From assembly GCF_001592935.1 (NCBI RefSeq), contig NZ_LRDB01000007.1, positions 1 to 64,000 on the forward strand: a stretch of DNA of 64,000 nt, written 5' to 3'. The notes under the pieces were generated by a model, which had not been told where the DNA came from, did not search any database, and saw only the letters and a program-made list of their open reading frames with translations. Below are positions 42,545 through 51,596 of this stretch, piece by piece; position 1 is the stretch's first letter, and each line of letters opens with the position of its first letter. The translations under genes were made by a program, and so were the position numbers. This DNA comes from Roseivirga echinicomitans (GTDB taxonomy: Bacteria; Bacteroidota; Bacteroidia; Cytophagales; Cyclobacteriaceae).

Positions 42545-42810
42545 TATCCTCCCGATATGGCTTGTATAATGTGGATTTGAGCCGATTTCTTCAATTCGGT
42601 ATGCACCTTAATATCATAAGGTTCATTGTCAATATAGAACTTTACGTGTTCTCTAATCTGACCTTTTTCGTCAACCAAATAGCCTTGTATTCCATGATGT
42701 TTTTTCTCGAGTTCCGAAAGAAGTGCTTCAATGCTGTCCGCTTCAATATATTCTTCCTTTAAGTTTGGGAAGAAGGTTTTGAGGGCAGATGTAAACATTA
42801 CATGAGGCAT
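42544..42810 (-). CDS. MoaD/ThiS family ubiquitin-like sulfur carrier
   Basis: The 88-residue beta-grasp protein ends in the diagnostic ISGG, where the terminal Gly would be adenylated and thiocarboxylated. It starts MPHVMFTSALKTFFPNLK and carries HVKFYIDNE in the centre. Position after moaC suggests molybdopterin synthase small subunit. However, the strict coupling to an Asp-box propeller and the absence of moaE favour a MoaD-like carrier with another sulfur-transfer role. A second ATG at 42798 is possible. Confidence 0.82.
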   Translation of the reverse strand: MPHVMFTSALKTFFPNLKEEYIEADSIEALLSELEKKHHGIQGYLVDEKGQIREHVKFYIDNEPYDIKVHTELKKSAQIHIIQAISGG

Positions 42811-42851
42811 AAGCTCAAAGCTATTAAAATTTGGAGGAATTAAACCGAGTA

Positions 42852-43328
42852 TTAGGCTTGGCTAAAATCACTTTTTCCACCTGTCTTTTTTATCAAGCGG
42901 GTGTTTTGAATTTCGATGTCCTGAGAAAATGCCTTACACATATCATAAACCGTTAAGGCGGCCACCGATGCACCAGTCAAGGCTTCCATTTCAACGCCTG
43001 TTTTCCCAAAAGTTCTGGCTTCGCAAGTAATTTCAACCCGAAGATTTTCTAGAAGTTTGATGTCGATTTCAACTTTGCTCAAAGGCAGGTTATGACAAAG
43101 TGGAATCAATTCAGAAGTTCTTTTGGCTCCTTGAATGCCGGCAATAATGGCCGTTTGAAAAACAGGGCCTTTCAAAGTTTTGATTTCACCTTCAGCAATA
43201 TGGGCCTTCATTTCTTCTGGAAGTTGGACAATGCTTTGGGCAATGGCGGTGCGTTTGGTTTCGGCCTTGTCACCAACATCTACCATGGTGGGCTTGTTCT
43301 GATCTATATGGGTGAATTCTTTGCTCAT
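42852..43328 (-). CDS. moaC: Cyclic pyranopterin monophosphate synthase MoaC
   Basis: The 158-residue MoaC converts the 3',8-cyclo-GTP made by MoaA into cyclic pyranopterin monophosphate. Motifs: [14 protein letters not shown] at the N-terminus, [16 protein letters not shown] near residue 78, [20 protein letters not shown] near 110-130 and KTGGKSDF at the C-terminus. It lies 3 bp after the moeA stop and 41 bp before the MoaD-like gene, in the minus-strand molybdenum cofactor operon. It is cytoplasmic. Confidence 0.95.
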   Translation of the reverse strand: MSKEFTHIDQNKPTMVDVGDKAETKRTAIAQSIVQLPEEMKAHIAEGEIKTLKGPVFQTAIIAGIQGAKRTSELIPLCHNLPLSKVEIDIKLLENLRVEITCEARTFGKTGVEMEALTGASVAALTVYDMCKAFSQDIEIQNTRLIKKTGGKSDFSQA

Positions 43329-43331
43329 GAT

Positions 43332-44540
43332 TTAAAACAGATTTCTAAAAGGTACAAAATCATAGACTTCCCCTGCTTTGAAAACCGACTTTTCAGCAGG
43401 AAGAATTACGAAACCATCGGCCACAGCAAGATTAGCAAAATCTCCCGATCCATGCCCGATAAAGGGGGAGGCCATTAGTGTTCCATTTTCGTCAAAAGCA
43501 ATGGCGCATTCTAAAAAGTAGGTGAGTGGCCGTGGGAAACTGACCTCTTTGTCAAGTTTTACTTTGATGGTTTTCGGTTCAATCTTTAGCGAAGTATTTA
43601 CCCAGGCTTGAATATACACCGAGGCACACATAAAGGAAGAAACTGGATTGCCTGGCAAAGCGAAAATGGTACTTCCATTGGTTGCAGTACCAAACCAAAA
43701 GGGCTTTCCTGGCCGTTGATTTACTTTGTGAAAATGCTTCTGAACACCGAGCTCATCTAAAATTTCAGGGAGGTAGTCAAACTTGCCTTTCGACACTCCT
43801 CCAGTTAACACAATGCATTGATATGTCTCGATTAACGCTGCCAAACCTTCTTTCATCAAAGCCTTGTTGTCATTCATGTGATGCATGGAGGTTTCTACTC
43901 CATATTGATTGAGCAAGGCCTGGATTCCGTAGTTCCCTGACCTTCTGATTTGGTGTGCTTCAGGCGTGGTTTCAATGGGTACTAATTCATCGCCATTGGT
44001 GATTATCACAGCTTTGGGAGGTATAAGCACAGAAAGCTCGGCCTTTCCAATGGCCGCAGCAATATTCATTTCAGGAGCGCCCAGCTTAATTCCTTTTTTA
44101 AGAAGGGTATCACCTAATTGTTTATCCATTCCCTTAAAATGGACGTTCTGTTGAGCCTGAACCGTTTCAATATTAACGGTTGCAGTATCATCCACAATCG
44201 TTAAATCTTCATAGCGGATCACCGTATCCATGCCAATGGGCATCATGGCGCCAGTCATAATCTGTACACATTTAGCCACATTCTTGACTGTGTATTGTGG
44301 TGTGCCTGCCGGAATAGTTTTTTCGATTTTAAAGCTGCGCTGCCCTTTTTCAAACTCGGAAAATGCAATGGTGATTCCGTCCATTGTCACCCGGTCAAAA
44401 GGAGGGAAGGGACGATCGGCTTTGAGGTCTTCGTTTAAAATTAGACCTACACAGTCCTTCAATTCTCTTTTTTCAACCAAGGGAATAAAAGGGTGGCTTG
44501 TAACTATATTAAGTGCTTCTGTAAACTGAATGAATTCCAT
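43332..44540 (-). CDS. moeA: Molybdopterin molybdenumtransferase MoeA
   Basis: The 402-residue MoeA inserts molybdate into adenylylated molybdopterin. Diagnostic parts: PFDRVTMDGI near residue 45, QIMTGAMMPIGMDTVI near 88-103, ITNGDELV near 180, TGGVSKGKFDYL near 245 and FALPGNPVSSFM near 290. It is 9 bp downstream of moaA and 3 bp upstream of moaC. mogA/moaB and moaE are not in the operon and must lie elsewhere. Confidence 0.94.
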   Translation of the reverse strand: MEFIQFTEALNIVTSHPFIPLVEKRELKDCVGLILNEDLKADRPFPPFDRVTMDGITIAFSEFEKGQRSFKIEKTIPAGTPQYTVKNVAKCVQIMTGAMMPIGMDTVIRYEDLTIVDDTATVNIETVQAQQNVHFKGMDKQLGDTLLKKGIKLGAPEMNIAAAIGKAELSVLIPPKAVIITNGDELVPIETTPEAHQIRRSGNYGIQALLNQYGVETSMHHMNDNKALMKEGLAALIETYQCIVLTGGVSKGKFDYLPEILDELGVQKHFHKVNQRPGKPFWFGTATNGSTIFALPGNPVSSFMCASVYIQAWVNTSLKIEPKTIKVKLDKEVSFPRPLTYFLECAIAFDENGTLMASPFIGHGSGDFANLAVADGFVILPAEKSVFKAGEVYDFVPFRNLF

Positions 44541-44549
44541 AAGGTGATT

Positions 44550-45530
44550 TTATCCGCCAATGGTGGCCATTGATTCAAAAGGATTTGATGATTTTTGTTG
44601 GGCTTCAAAGCCGTCTTTTGCTCTGTTATTGAATAGCGTTCGGAACTGATTTCTAATTTCTTCGTCCGTAGCACCAGCCCGCATAAAGTCTCTAAAACTG
44701 AAGCTGCCACCATCGTAAAGGCAGGTTTTTAGTTCACCTTTTGGCGTTAACCTTATTCTGTCGCAGGAATGGCAAATGGTACGTGTATAGGCTGGAATGA
44801 TTCCGAAACTTCCTTTGGCATTCGGTAATTGATAATTTAGCGAAGTAGAACTTTCTGGGTCAGGAAGTTTTTCAACATTAGGGTAATGGCCTTGAATATG
44901 CGCGAGAATTTGTCGGGCATTCCATGTGATTGGTGTGAACTTCTTGCCACCCCCGTTGAAAGGCATTTCTTCAATAAAACGAACGCTGACTTTATGCTGT
45001 AAAGTAAGTTCGCACATGGGAATGATATCTTCAATATTATGCTCTTCCATTACCACCATATTGATTTTGGTCGTAATTCCCGAGTCCATCAGCGCATGAA
45101 ACGAATCCATTACCTGATCAAATTCATCCCTTCTGGTGATTTTCAAAAAACGCTCCCTATCCAAGCAGTCAAGGCTAAGGTTGATCGCATCAATCCCAAT
45201 GGCTTTGAGTTTGGGTAAATGCTCAATCAAGCTGGTTCCGTTGGTGGTAATATTGACGGAATTAATGCCGTCAATGGTGCTGATGTTTTCAATCAACTCC
45301 ATAATATTCTTCCGTACGAAAGGTTCACCCCCTGTAATTCTCACCTTATTGATACCCATTTCTGCCAGAATACGCGTCAGCCTTTCCATTTCTTCAAAAG
45401 AAAGAATTTGGCTCCGATGGCTGAAATTCAATCCATCTTCGGGCATACAATAAAAGCAGCGCAGGTTGCACCTATCGGTTACTCCCAATCTCAAATATCT
45501 GAGTTGTCTACCGTGATTATCGTAAAGCAA
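44550..45530 (-). CDS. moaA: GTP 3',8-cyclase MoaA (radical SAM), apparent TTG start
   Basis: The 326-residue radical SAM enzyme starts molybdenum cofactor synthesis from GTP. The SAM-cluster motif is CNLRCFYC at residues 21-28. The C-terminal cluster is in ICHSCDRIRLTPKGELKTC (near 250-270), and the protein ends with the conserved double Gly (MATIGG). No ATG lies in a suitable position: the natural N-terminus (M)LYDNHGRQL requires a TTG at 45530. It is the first gene of moaA-moeA-moaC-moaD-like-Asp-box, divergent from xdhC with only 36 bp between the starts. Confidence 0.93.
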   Translation of the reverse strand: MLYDNHGRQLRYLRLGVTDRCNLRCFYCMPEDGLNFSHRSQILSFEEMERLTRILAEMGINKVRITGGEPFVRKNIMELIENISTIDGINSVNITTNGTSLIEHLPKLKAIGIDAINLSLDCLDRERFLKITRRDEFDQVMDSFHALMDSGITTKINMVVMEEHNIEDIIPMCELTLQHKVSVRFIEEMPFNGGGKKFTPITWNARQILAHIQGHYPNVEKLPDPESSTSLNYQLPNAKGSFGIIPAYTRTICHSCDRIRLTPKGELKTCLYDGGSFSFRDFMRAGATDEEIRNQFRTLFNNRAKDGFEAQQKSSNPFESMATIGG

Positions 45531-45566
45531 GTGTATCTTCGTTTTTAGGGTGAATAATGTGCAGTA

Positions 45567-46574
45567 ATGATTGATATAGTTTCAAGTATACGCAAATTAA
45601 ACAGAGAAGGGCAAACTCTTGCTATTGCTACGGTAATCAATACATGGAAAAGTTCGCCAAGACCCATAGGTTCTGCATTGATCATTTCTGAAAATGGAGA
45701 AATGACGGGCTCTGTGAGCGGTGGATGTGTGGAAGGTGCTGTAGTGAAAAAGGCAGTCGAAATTATTAAAAGTGGAAAAGCAGAAGTAGTTCATTTTGGC
45801 ATTACCGATGATGACGCTTGGGAAGTAGGGTTGAGCTGTGGAGGGGCGTTGGATGTCTTTGTACAGCCATTTTATCCAGAAGCCATCTGGACTACTATGG
45901 ATGAGCTTTTAAATCAAGATGAAGGCTTTATGCTCTTGTCTACTTTGGAAGATAATCCTCAATATTCTATCATAAAAGCCAATGGAAAAACCACTGGAGC
46001 AACATTTGAGAAATCACTTTTGCCTGAATTAGAGCAAGCCTTCCATGAAGGGGACAGCAAAGTACTAAGCTCAGGAAATCATTTTGTGCAGGTGTTTCCG
46101 AAAAAGCCTGTCATGCTGCTAGTCGGTTCTGCACATATTACCGTAGAGCTGACGGAGCTGGCGCATATGTTTGGTTTCGAAACCATTTTAATTGACCCAA
46201 GGGCTACTTTTGCCAGCAAAACCCAATACAGAGTAAAACCTCAAACCATCCATGTAGAATGGCCTCAGGAAGTGTTGCCTCACTTGAAATTGGATAAGGA
46301 TACTTATGCCGTAATTCTCTCTCACGACCCCAAAATAGATGACGAGGCTTTGAAGATTCTGCTAAAATCTGAGGTGGCCTATATTGGTGCTTTAGGTAGC
46401 CGGAAAACACATGCTAAGCGGGTGGAGAGGTTAAAGGAATATGGGTTTAGTTCTGAAGAAATTAACAGTATTCATGCCCCAATAGGAATCGATATTGGTT
46501 CCAAATTACCTAGAGAAATTGCTTTAAGCGTAATGGCAGAGGTAATTAAAGTGAAGAATGGAGGAGGTAAATAA
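45567..46574 (+). CDS. xdhC: XdhC/CoxI family molybdenum cofactor insertion chaperone
   Basis: The 335-residue protein has the XdhC_CoxI domain at the N-terminus (RPIGSALIISENGEMTGSVS, then GGCVEGAV) and a Rossmann XdhC C-terminal domain (VAYIGALGSRKTHAKRVERL, IGIDIGSKLPREIALSVMAE). XdhC proteins bind and sulfurate the molybdenum cofactor and deliver it to xanthine dehydrogenase or related enzymes. Its divergent position beside moaA fits. The client enzyme is not in the window. Confidence 0.92.
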   Translation: MIDIVSSIRKLNREGQTLAIATVINTWKSSPRPIGSALIISENGEMTGSVSGGCVEGAVVKKAVEIIKSGKAEVVHFGITDDDAWEVGLSCGGALDVFVQPFYPEAIWTTMDELLNQDEGFMLLSTLEDNPQYSIIKANGKTTGATFEKSLLPELEQAFHEGDSKVLSSGNHFVQVFPKKPVMLLVGSAHITVELTELAHMFGFETILIDPRATFASKTQYRVKPQTIHVEWPQEVLPHLKLDKDTYAVILSHDPKIDDEALKILLKSEVAYIGALGSRKTHAKRVERLKEYGFSSEEINSIHAPIGIDIGSKLPREIALSVMAEVIKVKNGGGK

Positions 46575-46598
46575 TGAGGTTGCTCTTTTGAGTTCTCA

Positions 46599-46647
46599 AA
46601 AAAATAATGTCCAATAACAGCTTGGCTAAGCCATTATCGGACATTTG
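46599..46647 (-). terminator. Intrinsic terminator after the DJ-1/PfpI gene
   Basis: AATGTCC and GGACATT arms plus an inner GCTT/AAGC stem are followed on the minus strand by ATTTTTTT. It is 32 bp beyond the stop at 46679 and may also serve xdhC from the other side. Confidence 0.7.
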
Positions 46648-46678
46648 ATGTATAGTTGATTCCTACTTTGAAACCAGC

Positions 46679-47254
46679 TTATATTTCGATTTTAGCGCCC
46701 ATTACTTTTAGGAATTCTCTGATAAAGCTTGGGTGTGCAGGCCAGGCTGGAGAGGTAACTAGATTTCCATCTACAAAAACACCGTCTGCAGGAATGGATT
46801 GAAACTCTCCTCCCGCTAAAGTCACTTCAGGACCAACAGCTGGGTAAGCGGTGAGTTTTCTTCCTTTGACAACATCGGCAGCGGTTAAAATCTGGATGCC
46901 GTGGCAAATTGCCGCAACAGGTTTGTTATTAGCGAAAAAGTACTTTGTGATTTCTATAATTCTCTTATTCAATCTCAAATACTCAGGTGCTCTACCGCCA
47001 GCGATTACTAAGCCTTGGTAGTCCTCAACATTCACCTCATCAAAGCTATAGTTCAAAGCGAAATTGTGTCCAGGCTTTTCAGTATAGGTTTGATCTCCTT
47101 CAAAATCGTGGATGGCTGTTTTAACGATATCTCCTTTTTTCTTATCGGGACAAACAGTATGCACTTCGTAGCCTACCATTTCAAGCATCTGAAAAGGGAC
47201 CATTGTTTCGTAATCTTCTGTGAAGTCTCCGGTGAGGAATAATATTTTTTTCAT
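46679..47254 (-). CDS. DJ-1/PfpI family protein
   Basis: The 191-residue class I glutamine amidotransferase-like protein has the nucleophile elbow [10 protein letters not shown] (Cys117) and the upstream acidic residue in [14 protein letters not shown]. These match the PfpI/YhbO group, whose members act as stress proteins, glyoxalases or deglycases. Cys-His are present and the Glu of the triad position is plausible. It is cytoplasmic and monocistronic. Confidence 0.88.
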   Translation of the reverse strand: MKKILFLTGDFTEDYETMVPFQMLEMVGYEVHTVCPDKKKGDIVKTAIHDFEGDQTYTEKPGHNFALNYSFDEVNVEDYQGLVIAGGRAPEYLRLNKRIIEITKYFFANNKPVAAICHGIQILTAADVVKGRKLTAYPAVGPEVTLAGGEFQSIPADGVFVDGNLVTSPAWPAHPSFIREFLKVMGAKIEI

Positions 47255-47428
47255 TGTCTTAAATTTTAGATGATAAAAATTGTCTTCTATTCATTTCATA
47301 CGTGCTGAACGCAAGAAAGAATAAAGTATCTCTAAAATTTAAGTAAATAATGTGTGGTTTTCGAAGTGTGCTATTTATCAAATTGTTATGATTTCAAAGT
47401 TGAAAGAATTGAAAGATCGATTTAGGAC

Positions 47429-47803
47429 TTATTTGGTCTTGATGATTCCTTTTCTATATAAATCCAATGCACTCTGAAGAAGCATTTCTATGGTGTCTTT
47501 AGGTAAATCTGCATTGGGGTTTACCCTGAAGATTTTCATCCTAGACCGTGTGCCGGTTTCCAGTTTTGGGTGATCTAATAGTTTCCCTTCTACAAAGAGA
47601 ATATAGGGCTCGTCCGTTTTTTTATCGGTCCATAAATAGCAGAACATTTTCTTTTTGAAGCAGAAACAAGGCATTCCGTACTTTTTTGTTTCTGTAACGT
47701 CATCGCCCAGGTTGAGAATGAGACTTCGCAAAGCCAATAAACAGCTTTTGTTCGGCTCTTCTTTATTCAGGTAGTATTCGTCAAAATTATCGAGCACGGT
47801 CAT
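47429..47803 (-). CDS. DUF1801 domain-containing protein
   Basis: The 124-residue soluble protein fits DUF1801/YdhG-like domains: LLALRSLILNLGDDVTETKK, YGMPCFCFKKKMFCYLWTD and a basic RSRMKIFRVN strand near the end. The family is widespread and of unknown function, possibly iron-sulfur or ligand binding. It stands alone; the next gene on this strand starts 60 bp beyond its stop. Confidence 0.78.
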   Translation of the reverse strand: MTVLDNFDEYYLNKEEPNKSCLLALRSLILNLGDDVTETKKYGMPCFCFKKKMFCYLWTDKKTDEPYILFVEGKLLDHPKLETGTRSRMKIFRVNPNADLPKDTIEMLLQSALDLYRKGIIKTK

Positions 47804-47862
47804 TTGAATTTAATTATAAACTGGACTTGCAAGGCTTCAGAGTTTATCATTTTCTTGATTTT

Positions 47863-48279
47863 TTAATTCTTCTTTTTCTCTAAGGCCATTCTTAAGCAGA
47901 GTATGGCAAGCATAAGTGTTACAACAGAGAATGACTTTTCGAAGTTTGTTTCAGCCACAATGTTTCCGACCGTGTTCAACACAAATATTACGGACAATAT
48001 CCAAATAAAAATGTGGGCGGCCTTTTTAAACCGAGGCTTATTTAGTCTTTCAGTATGGATAAGTACTACGATAATAGATAAAAATGTAATGAGAAAGGAA
48101 ATGAACTCGAAGCCCAAAAGTTGGTTCTTTGTTTCCATTCTTCCACCCCATAAATACTCAATGGGTGCGTAGTCGAAAAGAACGATACCAATGATAATGG
48201 CGAGATGAAAAAGAGCCAGCAGGCTGAATATTACCAGACTTAGTTTTGTGGCTGTTTTGAAGCTAATTAGGTTCTTCAT
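47863..48279 (-). CDS. Small four-helix membrane protein of unknown function
   Basis: The 138-residue protein has four hydrophobic segments (about 12-35, 48-72, 84-105 and 112-132) and a basic end (LRMALEKKKN). No family is recognised. It lies 46 bp downstream of the MDR oxidoreductase on the same strand and may be co-transcribed. Similar small membrane proteins in Bacteroidota are uncharacterised. Confidence 0.62.
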   Translation of the reverse strand: MKNLISFKTATKLSLVIFSLLALFHLAIIIGIVLFDYAPIEYLWGGRMETKNQLLGFEFISFLITFLSIIVVLIHTERLNKPRFKKAAHIFIWILSVIFVLNTVGNIVAETNFEKSFSVVTLMLAILCLRMALEKKKN

Positions 48280-48325
48280 TTTTTAAAGTAAAAGCTTTTT
48301 TGGTTAGCGTAAGTGGTTTACGATT

Positions 48326-49294
48326 TTAGCTTAATTTATCACCGCCATCTTGCCAAACCATGACCACTTTTCCTTTGGTGTGCATGGCTTCAATATAGCC
48401 TATGGCCTCAGGAGTTTCATGGTACATATAAGTCCTCTCGATATGTGGCCTAATGCTTCCCGTTTGAATTAGAGAAGCTAATTTCTCTAGATCTATTGGG
48501 TTTGGGCTAGCTGTAAATTGGCCTAGGTTGAATTTACTAAATGCTGAACTCAAAAGAAGTGAGATCATATGTTTCATACTGGTAAAACCCACAACTACTC
48601 CTCTTTGCCCTAATCGTTTATAGTCTTTGTGTGTGAGGTTGCCGTGTGTATCTACAACTAAGTCGTATTTGCCTTTATACTGATGAATATCCACCTGATC
48701 ATATGCTATGACTTCATCAGCACCTAATGACTTCACGAATTCGACACTTTTACTTGAGCAAACTGCTGTTACTTTAGCGCCATTAGCTTTAGCAATTTGT
48801 ACTGCAAAATGGCCAACGCCACCAGAAGAACCATTGATTAAAACCGATTCTCCCGCTTTAAGTTGACCATGCGTAATAAGGGCTTGCAAAGCCGTTAATC
48901 CCGCTATTGGCACGGCAGCCATTTCAGGAAAGCCAATTTCCTTGGGCATTTTTGCACAAAAAGCATCGGATACACAAATGTATTCGGCAAATGCACCTCC
49001 TAGTGTTTTCTCTCCAAATACATGGTCACCGACCTTAAAACGACTTACATTACTGCCCACTTCTTCTACAATACCAGAAAAGTCAGCACCCAACACTTTA
49101 TCTTTTGGTTTTAGCAGTCCGAATGTGAATCGTGCAAAAAATGGCTTTCCCCGTAAGATATGCCAATCGGCAGGGTTAGCAGAATTCGCTAAAACGCGGA
49201 CTAGAATATGACCCTCTTTAATCGTTGGCTTTTCAATTTCCTCTAATTGAAGAACTTCGGGGCCACCGTATTTGAGTTTTGTAAATGCTTTCAT
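48326..49294 (-). CDS. NAD(P)-dependent MDR-family oxidoreductase (quinone reductase-like)
   Basis: The 322-residue medium-chain dehydrogenase is of the zinc-independent class. It has the GroES-like N-terminal domain (LGADFSGIVEEVGSNVSRFK, VGDHVFGE) and a Rossmann domain with INGSSGGVGHFAVQIAKANG near residue 150. No structural zinc Cys cluster is seen. It probably reduces quinones or enones with NADPH. It resembles the enzyme at 57168-58151 in class but is not a recent duplicate. Confidence 0.87.
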   Translation of the reverse strand: MKAFTKLKYGGPEVLQLEEIEKPTIKEGHILVRVLANSANPADWHILRGKPFFARFTFGLLKPKDKVLGADFSGIVEEVGSNVSRFKVGDHVFGEKTLGGAFAEYICVSDAFCAKMPKEIGFPEMAAVPIAGLTALQALITHGQLKAGESVLINGSSGGVGHFAVQIAKANGAKVTAVCSSKSVEFVKSLGADEVIAYDQVDIHQYKGKYDLVVDTHGNLTHKDYKRLGQRGVVVGFTSMKHMISLLLSSAFSKFNLGQFTASPNPIDLEKLASLIQTGSIRPHIERTYMYHETPEAIGYIEAMHTKGKVVMVWQDGGDKLS

Positions 49295-49386
49295 TTAAAT
49301 CACTTGACCAGAGTTAAGGGTTTTTTATTCACCCAATAATTTGAGACCAATCTAGTAAGTTTATGATTTGATTGAAAGTGGAAGGC

Positions 49387-50559
49387 TTATAAGCCTTCCT
49401 TTTCACCATTGTCAAATACTCGGTAATACTGATTGCCCTCTATAAGTAATCCTTCAGAGTCTTTACCAGGCCAGTTTTTATGGTAATCTTTGGAGTGTTT
49501 CACATCAATCCCAATGACTTTTCCATTATAGAAACTTTTTACTTTCGACTGAAGCGTATGGCCAACGACAATGGCTTTGGCATTGAATTGAGTCAATGGT
49601 TTTTCGACTTCTTCTTGCGTTAAATCATCTTTGAAGTAACCACGGTACCAGCAAACCCCTGTTTTTGTAGAGAGCAAAAGGTCAGTTTTAGTTTTGTTGG
49701 CTTTCGGGTAAGGGGCGGTATAGTAATTGGACCTCAGCAAGTCATTGATTTCATCTAAAGACATGTCGAGGTTGGCGATGTCTGGGTGCAAGCCGCCATG
49801 CGCAAAGAGGTTCCCGTTAATCGATTCGATCACATTTTTACTGGCCATCCATTTCCCCAAAACGGAATTTGAATCATATAAATTGGCTTGTGTTTTCCCT
49901 AACATAGCCGCCACATAGGTGTATTTAAGTTCTGTGGCCTCATAGTCGCCATGCATGTTTTTTAACTCATGGTTACCTATAATGAAATGCACATTGCCAC
50001 CCTGTTTTTCAGCGTCTTGCTCTAGTTTATAGATGAACCAAAGTAACTGCGTGGTAGAGAAACCTCTGTCTACAAAATCGCCTACCAATACCAAATGTCC
50101 TTTCCCAAATGTCCAGTTGAGATTATGGTCGATGACCTTGTTGTTGATGAGGAAGTCGCGAAAGGTTTTGTAGCCACTCTCTAGATCTGAGACAGCCAGA
50201 ATGGGATTGCCATCGTTATAAGTGCTTTTTGGGGTTGCAAAATCGGCCGTGACCGTGAAATTGAATGTTGTAGCGTCCAATGCGAAAAAGGAACGGACAG
50301 GGATTGCTTCAGCGGTTGAGTAATCGGCTTGGTCTAGATAAAAACCATCGTTTTTATTTCCTTTTATGTATTTAACATTCAGGGTACTATCGTTTTTATA
50401 AAAAACATAAGGGCCTTCACCATCAAAAGACATGCTCAATGGATTATGGCCAAAACTAGCACTTGCGCCATGGTATAAGCCAAATGCAATGGCGAGGAGT
50501 GCGAGTACTAGAAAGGTGAGGGATAAGTGCTTTAAATAGCGGAAAATTCTTTTTTTCAT
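49387..50559 (-). CDS. PPP-type metallophosphoesterase with N-terminal membrane anchor
   Basis: The 390-residue protein has one N-terminal membrane segment (about 11-29). The calcineurin-like core follows: VSDLESGYKTF (site of the first metal ligands, near 123), GDFVDRG (160-166), IIGNHELKN (194-202), AHGGLHPD and VVGHTLQS. GDxVDRG and GNHE are diagnostic of PPP-type phosphatases; the usual GDxHG motif is here SDLES, a departure. It probably acts in the periplasm or at the membrane surface; the substrate is unknown. It lies divergent from the LytS/LytTR pair. Confidence 0.84.
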   Translation of the reverse strand: MKKRIFRYLKHLSLTFLVLALLAIAFGLYHGASASFGHNPLSMSFDGEGPYVFYKNDSTLNVKYIKGNKNDGFYLDQADYSTAEAIPVRSFFALDATTFNFTVTADFATPKSTYNDGNPILAVSDLESGYKTFRDFLINNKVIDHNLNWTFGKGHLVLVGDFVDRGFSTTQLLWFIYKLEQDAEKQGGNVHFIIGNHELKNMHGDYEATELKYTYVAAMLGKTQANLYDSNSVLGKWMASKNVIESINGNLFAHGGLHPDIANLDMSLDEINDLLRSNYYTAPYPKANKTKTDLLLSTKTGVCWYRGYFKDDLTQEEVEKPLTQFNAKAIVVGHTLQSKVKSFYNGKVIGIDVKHSKDYHKNWPGKDSEGLLIEGNQYYRVFDNGEKEGL

Positions 50560-50777
50560 CTTGGTAAGTTTTAATAGATATTGAGTTTTTGATCGGTGAA
50601 TATCTATTGAAGATGTGTGACACTTAAATTTATGTGATCAGTGTCGTGGATTTGGGGATGTAATGTTCTGTGGTTGATACATAGGTGTTATTTGTGCTTC
50701 GTTGGTTGTATGCCCCTGAAAAATGAATGTTCATCACATTTTAGCGCGGTTTTCTTTTAACCTGCTTATTTTTCAAA

Positions 50778-51596
50778 ATGATTTCAATGCTGAAACGGAA
50801 TAACTGGCTCTTAGCTAAAATTATAATCTTCATTACGGTGGCCATTCCTTTGGGAATCACGGCCTACGAATTGACAATAGGTGGGAAGGAGTCGGTAATT
50901 TTTCTGGGTGATTACCCACCTGCTTTGAGCCTTATTGTGATCATTTACTACGCCATTCTGCTCGTGGCTGGAATCATTTGGATCATCATGCAGGTGAAAT
51001 CTGTATTGAAGTTGAAGCATGAAAACACAAAAAACGAGTTACTCCATTTGCAAAGTCAGGTAAATCCACACTTCTTTTTTAACATGTTGAACAACCTCTA
51101 TGGCATGGTGGACAAAGACATCGATAAATCTAAACAGCTGATTCTAAAACTGTCCGATTTAATGCGTTACAGCATTTATGAAGGGGAAAAGCGTTTGGTG
51201 TCACTCAAGGAGGAAGTAGCTTATTTAAAGAACTATATTGAACTTCATAAAATGCGTTATCATAAAAGCATTGACATACAATTCAATACCAATATTGATG
51301 ACGAAGAGACCAAAGTAATGCCTTTAATCTTCATTATTTTATTAGAGAATGCGTTCAAACACGGAGTGGAAAACCTCAGAGAGAATGCCTTTATCAAGAT
51401 TAAGTTAAACTCGAATAGGGACGTGATTGATTTTGAAATAGAGAATAATTTTGATGCTGCCGAACTTCCGGAGCAAAGTGGAATTGGTTTGAAAAACCTA
51501 AAACGCAGACTCGAATTGGCTTATGTTAAAAAGCATGAGCTCATATTTACCAATGAAAACTCGGTTTTCAAGGCACAACTGCAATTGCGAAAATGA
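50778..51596 (+). CDS. LytS/YehU family sensor histidine kinase
   Basis: The 272-residue kinase has two membrane segments (about 12-31 and 51-71) and then the His_kinase domain: LQSQVNPHFFFNMLNNLYGM, with phospho-acceptor His98. A HATPase region follows with LLENAFKHGVEN (N box) and GIGLKNLKRRLEL (G box). It has no large sensor domain, so it probably senses a signal in the membrane. The stop overlaps the regulator start (ATGA), forming a two-component operon. Confidence 0.92.
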   Translation: MISMLKRNNWLLAKIIIFITVAIPLGITAYELTIGGKESVIFLGDYPPALSLIVIIYYAILLVAGIIWIIMQVKSVLKLKHENTKNELLHLQSQVNPHFFFNMLNNLYGMVDKDIDKSKQLILKLSDLMRYSIYEGEKRLVSLKEEVAYLKNYIELHKMRYHKSIDIQFNTNIDDEETKVMPLIFIILLENAFKHGVENLRENAFIKIKLNSNRDVIDFEIENNFDAAELPEQSGIGLKNLKRRLELAYVKKHELIFTNENSVFKAQLQLRK

